A stretch of 26,176 nucleotides of DNA from Pseudomonadota bacterium (GTDB taxonomy: Bacteria; Pseudomonadota; Alphaproteobacteria; Rhizobiales; Kaistiaceae): NCBI GenBank assembly GCA_023433185.1, contig JAEZEN010000544.1, positions 1 through 26,176 of the forward strand. Reading direction: 5' to 3'. A program made the translations under genes and the position numbers. Below are positions 22,677 to 26,176 of this stretch, in pieces. Every line of letters starts with the position of its first letter. The first letter of the stretch is position 1. The notes beneath the pieces were generated by a model. It did no database searches. It was not told the origin of the DNA and saw only the letters and a program-made list of their open reading frames with translations.

Positions 22677-25271
22677 CTACCGCCCGAGTGTCTCCTTCAC
22701 CGCCACCGCGAGCTGCTTGAGGGAGAAGGGCTTCGGCAGGAAGTGGAATTCCTCGCCCTCGGGCAGGTTCTTCTTGAAGGCCTCCTCGGCATAGCCCGAG
22801 ACGAAGATGATCTTCAGCTCGGGCCGGGTCTTCCGCAGTTCGCGGAGCAGCGACGGGCCGTCGAGTTCGGGCATCACGACGTCGGAGACGACGAGGTCGA
22901 TCTGCCCGCCGACCTCCTGCATCACCTCGAGCGCCTCGACGCCGGAACCCGCCTCGTGGACGCGGTAGCCGCGTGAGGCAAGGGCGCGGGCGGCGAAGCT
23001 GCGCACCGCCTCCTCGTCCTCGACAAGGAGGATGGTGGCGCTGCCGGTCAGGTCGGAGATCCGCGGCTCGGCCTCGGCCGCGGCGGCGGCCTTCTCGCCC
23101 TCGGGCGCCACGTAGCGGGGAATGAACAGCCGGAACACCGTGCCCTTGCCGACAGTCGAATCGAAATGGATGTAGGCCTCGGTCTGCTTGACGATGCCGT
23201 AGACGGTGGAAAGGCCGAGCCCGGTGCCCTTGCCGACGTCCTTGGTCGAGAAGAACGGCTCGAAGATCCGCTCGCGCAGTTCCGGCGGAATGCCGGCGCC
23301 GGTGTCCTCGATCTCCAGCAGCACGTAGTCGGCCGCGGGCAGCGGCCGGTAGGCGAAGGCCGCGGTCTCGGCGGCGAGCAGGTTGCGGGTGCGGATCGTC
23401 GTCGTGCCGCCGCCCGGCATCGCGTCGCGGGCGTTGACGGCAAGGTTCACGATGACCTGCTCGAACTGGTTGAGGTCGGCCTTGATCGGCCACAGATCGG
23501 CGCCCGTCACCACCTCGAGGCGGACGTTCTCGCCGAGGAGGCGTCCGAGCAGCGCCGACAGGTCGGAGATCAGGTCGCCCAGTTGGAGCACCTGCGGCCG
23601 CAGCGTCTGGCGACGGGAGAAGGCGAGCAGCTGCCGCACCAGGCCCGCGGCCCGGTTGGCGTTCTGCTTGATGTTCATGATGTCCTGGAAGGACGGATCG
23701 CTCGGCCGGTGGTTGGCGAGCAGGAGGTCCGAGAAGCCGATGATCGCCGTCAGCAGGTTGTTGAAATCGTGGGCGATGCCGCCCGCCAGCCGGCCGACGG
23801 TCTCGAGCTTGTGGCGCTGGGAGAGCTGCTGCTCGAGCGCCCGGTGCTCGGTGATCTCGATGGCGTTGACGATCACGGCGTCGCGCCCGTCGGCGCCATC
23901 TTCGACCGCGTTGATGTAGAAGCGCGCGCTGCGCTCGCCGTCGCCGATGATGCCGGCGTCGATCGGGGGGATGACGCCCGGGCGGCGCGGCGCGGCAGCG
24001 AGCGCGTTGGCGACGTTCTCGCGGTCCGGCTCGGCGACGAGATCAATAAGCCGCCGGTGCCCGGTCCAGCCGGCGAGCCCGCCCTTGAACAGGCGGAGAA
24101 AGGCGGCGTTGGTGCGCCCGATCGCGCCATTGCGGTCGAGGGCGGCGATGGCGATCGGAGTGTTGTTGAAGAATCGCGTGAAGCGTACCTCGGCAGCGCG
24201 AAGGGCCTCCGACCCCTCCTCGCCGGGGCTCCGGTTCAGCACCACCGTGCGGGTCGCGCCGGGCGCCCCGTCGGCGGCGATGGGCACGCGATGGAGGAGG
24301 CGGACGGGCAGGCTCTGGCCGTTGCGCTTGACGAGGTCGAGATCGATCGTCTCGGTCCGGTCGTGGCCGCGTTCGGCGAGAACCCCCGCGAACAGCGCCA
24401 GGCTCTCACCCCGCACGAGGTCGCGCAGCGTCAGGGCACCGACGTCGAGGCGCGCGAGGTCGATGCCGAGCCACTCGGCGAGGGTGGCGTTGAGGTAGAC
24501 GATCCGGCCGTCCGGCTCGGCCGAGAAGAACCCCGCCGGCGCATGGTCGAGATAGTCGATGGCGTGCTGGAGCTGGAGGAACACCGTCTCCTGCTCCGCC
24601 CGCTCGCCCGTGACATCGGCGACCGTCCACGCCGCGACCGTGCGTTCGGCGGCGGTCGCGCCGGGCACCGGGCGGACCCCGATCCGGTACCACCGCGCGC
24701 CCTCGGGCTCGCCCGCGCCGAGGGGCGTGGCGAGCCGCACCTCCTCTTCCGCGGCGCGCCCCTCGCGGGCGGCCTGGGCGACGCGATAGACGGCCTCCGC
24801 CGCCTTGGGGTCGCCGGCGAACGCACGCTCCACCGCACGCACCTCGTCGCCATCCGAACCGGTGATGGCGCGGTAGGCGCCGTTGGCGTAGATCGCCCGC
24901 CCGGCATCGTCGACGATGAGCACCCCGTCGGCCAGGCTGTCGAGGTAGCCGCGCGGGGCGTCGACGCCGGCCTTGCGGACACCGATGCGGACGAGACCGA
25001 GGGCAAGGAGGAGGAGCATCGCCACGCCGACGATCGCCAGCATGGCGAGGAGACCCAGCATGATCGGCTCGAACTGCTGGCCGTCGACCAGCATGAAGCC
25101 GACGGCCACGCCGACCAGGCCGCAGGCGAGGATGATCAGACGGCCGACTCCGCCGATACGGCCGTCGGACCGCGCCGGCTCGACATGGCCCCGATCGTCC
25201 GTTCCAGTCCCATGGCCCATCGGCACGCTCCGCATCAGCGGCGCGTCCGACGATAAAGACACTCGCGCCAC
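22677..25271 (-). CDS. cckA: Hybrid sensor histidine kinase CckA
   Basis: Protein of 864 residues from the GTG at 25271 (TTG at 25286 and ATG at 25235 are alternatives; the GTG has GGAGG 8 nt upstream). Two transmembrane helices (about 43-62 and 70-95) are followed by PAS-like domains (about 105-225, 235-345, 360-475). The histidine kinase core has H-box [11 protein letters not shown] (His about 501), N-box [10 protein letters not shown], and G boxes DTGAGIP and [14 protein letters not shown]. The C-terminal receiver has Asp about 797 in [14 protein letters not shown]. In Alphaproteobacteria CckA phosphorylates ChpT, which passes phosphate to CtrA and CpdR and controls the cell cycle and flagellar genes. 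It is divergent from a FliO-like gene. Confidence 0.93.
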   Translation of the reverse strand: MARVSLSSDAPLMRSVPMGHGTGTDDRGHVEPARSDGRIGGVGRLIILACGLVGVAVGFMLVDGQQFEPIMLGLLAMLAIVGVAMLLLLALGLVRIGVRKAGVDAPRGYLDSLADGVLIVDDAGRAIYANGAYRAITGSDGDEVRAVERAFAGDPKAAEAVYRVAQAAREGRAAEEEVRLATPLGAGEPEGARWYRIGVRPVPGATAAERTVAAWTVADVTGERAEQETVFLQLQHAIDYLDHAPAGFFSAEPDGRIVYLNATLAEWLGIDLARLDVGALTLRDLVRGESLALFAGVLAERGHDRTETIDLDLVKRNGQSLPVRLLHRVPIAADGAPGATRTVVLNRSPGEEGSEALRAAEVRFTRFFNNTPIAIAALDRNGAIGRTNAAFLRLFKGGLAGWTGHRRLIDLVAEPDRENVANALAAAPRRPGVIPPIDAGIIGDGERSARFYINAVEDGADGRDAVIVNAIEITEHRALEQQLSQRHKLETVGRLAGGIAHDFNNLLTAIIGFSDLLLANHRPSDPSFQDIMNIKQNANRAAGLVRQLLAFSRRQTLRPQVLQLGDLISDLSALLGRLLGENVRLEVVTGADLWPIKADLNQFEQVIVNLAVNARDAMPGGGTTTIRTRNLLAAETAAFAYRPLPAADYVLLEIEDTGAGIPPELRERIFEPFFSTKDVGKGTGLGLSTVYGIVKQTEAYIHFDSTVGKGTVFRLFIPRYVAPEGEKAAAAAEAEPRISDLTGSATILLVEDEEAVRSFAARALASRGYRVHEAGSGVEALEVMQEVGGQIDLVVSDVVMPELDGPSLLRELRKTRPELKIIFVSGYAEEAFKKNLPEGEEFHFLPKPFSLKQLAVAVKETLGR

Positions 25272-25495
25272 CTGTCCCGCCTCCAAGCCGTCGCAATTCC
25301 GCCTTTACGGTGCCCCATGCTCCGCCAAGCGGGGATAACGCTCACGCGCCGGACTCCAAGGACACTCCGGCCCTTGCAATCCAGAGGCTTCGCTCGAAAA
25401 CTGTGCCCGACCGACGAATCGCCACGACTGAATGTGCCGATCACGGCGATGCAGGGCAAGGTCGGCGACGGCCGGCTGCGTAGGAACGCCTCGAC
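25272..25495. other. Divergent intergenic region between cckA and the FliO-like gene
   Basis: About 220 bp that must hold both promoters. I looked for the CtrA motif TTAA-N7-TTAA and for a clear TTGACA/TATAAT pair and found neither. Confidence 0.5.
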
Positions 25496-26176
25496 ATGCA
25501 GGACATGCTGCTCCCGATTCTCGGCGAAAGCGGTGCGATCATAGCTCAATACGTCATCACTCTGGCCGTCGTCATCGCGCTCATCGCGCTGGTGGTCTGG
25601 GGCGTCCGTCACTTCGGCGGGAGCGCCGTGCGCCCGGCGGCGCGCGGCCGGCTGCCGCGGCTGGCGATCGTCGATTCCCTGCCGGTCGACAACAAGCGCA
25701 AGCTGGTGCTGCTGCGGCGAGACAATGTCGAGCACCTGATCCTGATCGGCGGGCCGAGCGATGTCGTGGTGGAGCCCTCGATCGTCCGGCAGCGCGTGGC
25801 GCAGCGGGTCGGCCAGGGCAGCGCGGTGCGGCCCCAGGCGGCGGCGACCGCGACCTTCGCCGAGGCGCCGCCACCCTCTCCGGTCGCGGCCCCGCTCGAC
25901 GAGAGCGGCGAGCCCGATGTGCCGGAGCCCGCCCCTGCGCCGGCCCAGCGCCCGCCCCCGCTGCACCTCGCCCCCGCGGCGCAGGAAGCGACGGTGACTG
26001 CGGTGCCGTTCACGCCGCGGCGCAGCTATGCCGCCCCGGCCGAACGCGGAGCCAGGGAACGCGCCCAAGTCGAGCGCAGCGCGACGGAGCGGGACACGGC
26101 ACCGCACCGCGAGTCGCTGCGCGGGACGATGCAGGCGACCGCCTCGCCGGCCTCGGAGTCGACCCGGCCCTACCGC
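25496..26176 (+). CDS. fliO: FliO-like flagellar biosynthesis protein, 3' end outside the window
   Basis: The frame is open from ATG 25496 to the end of the window (227 codons, no stop). An N-terminal transmembrane helix (about 15-37, YVITLAVVIALIALVVWGV) is followed by LPRLAIVDSLPVDNKRKLVLLRRDNVEHLILIGGPSDVVVEPSIV, the conserved FliO core, and then a long Pro/Ala/Arg-rich tail of low complexity. FliO helps assemble the FliP export-gate complex in the flagellar secretion apparatus. The tail is much longer than in enteric FliO (about 120 residues). A FliO/CckA pair is commonly seen in Rhizobiales as far as I recall. The SD is poor; a second ATG lies at 25505. Confidence 0.8.
   Translation, partial: MQDMLLPILGESGAIIAQYVITLAVVIALIALVVWGVRHFGGSAVRPAARGRLPRLAIVDSLPVDNKRKLVLLRRDNVEHLILIGGPSDVVVEPSIVRQRVAQRVGQGSAVRPQAAATATFAEAPPPSPVAAPLDESGEPDVPEPAPAPAQRPPPLHLAPAAQEATVTAVPFTPRRSYAAPAERGARERAQVERSATERDTAPHRESLRGTMQATASPASESTRPYR

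Noticed and set aside
23166..25256. A 696-codon plus-strand frame opposite cckA
   Set aside because: It has no recognisable domain and is antisense to a gene with all histidine kinase boxes.
1..26176. CRISPR arrays, insertion sequences, rRNA, riboswitches
   Set aside because: I found no regularly spaced repeats, transposase motifs, terminal inverted repeats, rRNA segments or recognisable riboswitch cores. The only clear tandem repeat is the 26-bp pair at 20469-20520.

Overview
The window is high-GC chromosomal DNA (roughly two thirds or more G+C) from an alphaproteobacterium, most likely a member of the Hyphomicrobiales (Rhizobiales). Supporting signs are a CckA-type cell-cycle hybrid kinase divergent from a FliO-like gene, a GGAAC-N16-CGTT promoter of the sigma-EcfG general stress type, and a prfB gene that keeps the classical programmed frameshift. 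I see no insertion sequence, integrase, rRNA or CRISPR array. Because of the base composition, long open frames run opposite almost every gene; these were treated as shadows.

Layout. (1) 1-2901, minus strand: a stress-type cluster, in transcription order a DUF892 ferritin-like protein, a 104-residue conserved hypothetical, a 301-residue multi-pass membrane protein, an extended SDR oxidoreductase, and the first 20 codons of another gene. Two promoter-like sites share GGAAC and a common spacer word. (2) 3133-3810, plus: a HAD hydrolase. (3) 3829-4957, minus: prfB, with the +1 frameshift site at codons 23-24. (4) 5156-5231: tRNA-Glu(CTC) with a good promoter. (5) 5430-10181: a dienelactone hydrolase-like protein, a SAM methyltransferase, two AHSA1/SRPBCC proteins, and a two-gene unit of a winged-helix regulator and a beta-propeller protein. 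(6) 10455-12314, plus: an SDR, a DAD-type cupin and recR, tightly spaced. (7) 12377-13210, minus: a small lysine-rich RTX protein.

(8) 13370-20290: a carbohydrate locus. A binding protein and two permeases (minus strand, with a terminator hairpin after the binding-protein gene) and a DeoR-type repressor diverge from an operon of an ADP-dependent sugar kinase-like protein and an unassigned TIM-barrel, aldolase-like protein. Import, phosphorylation and cleavage of a sugar under a phosphosugar-sensing repressor is the natural reading. The ADP-kinase family member in a bacterial ABC-sugar cluster, paired with an unassigned barrel protein, is the most interesting system here. No ABC ATPase and no sugar isomerase are present locally.

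(9) 20300-22663: a zone of gene decay. An XRE/MmyB-type regulator has lost its DNA-binding part and is frameshifted by a 26-bp tandem duplication plus an apparent 1-nt loss. It lies divergent from an intact NAD(P)-binding NmrA-like gene. Next comes a dihydrofolate-reductase-family gene with an apparent 1-nt deletion near its start. (10) 22677-26176: cckA (minus) and a 3'-truncated fliO-like gene (plus), divergently arranged.
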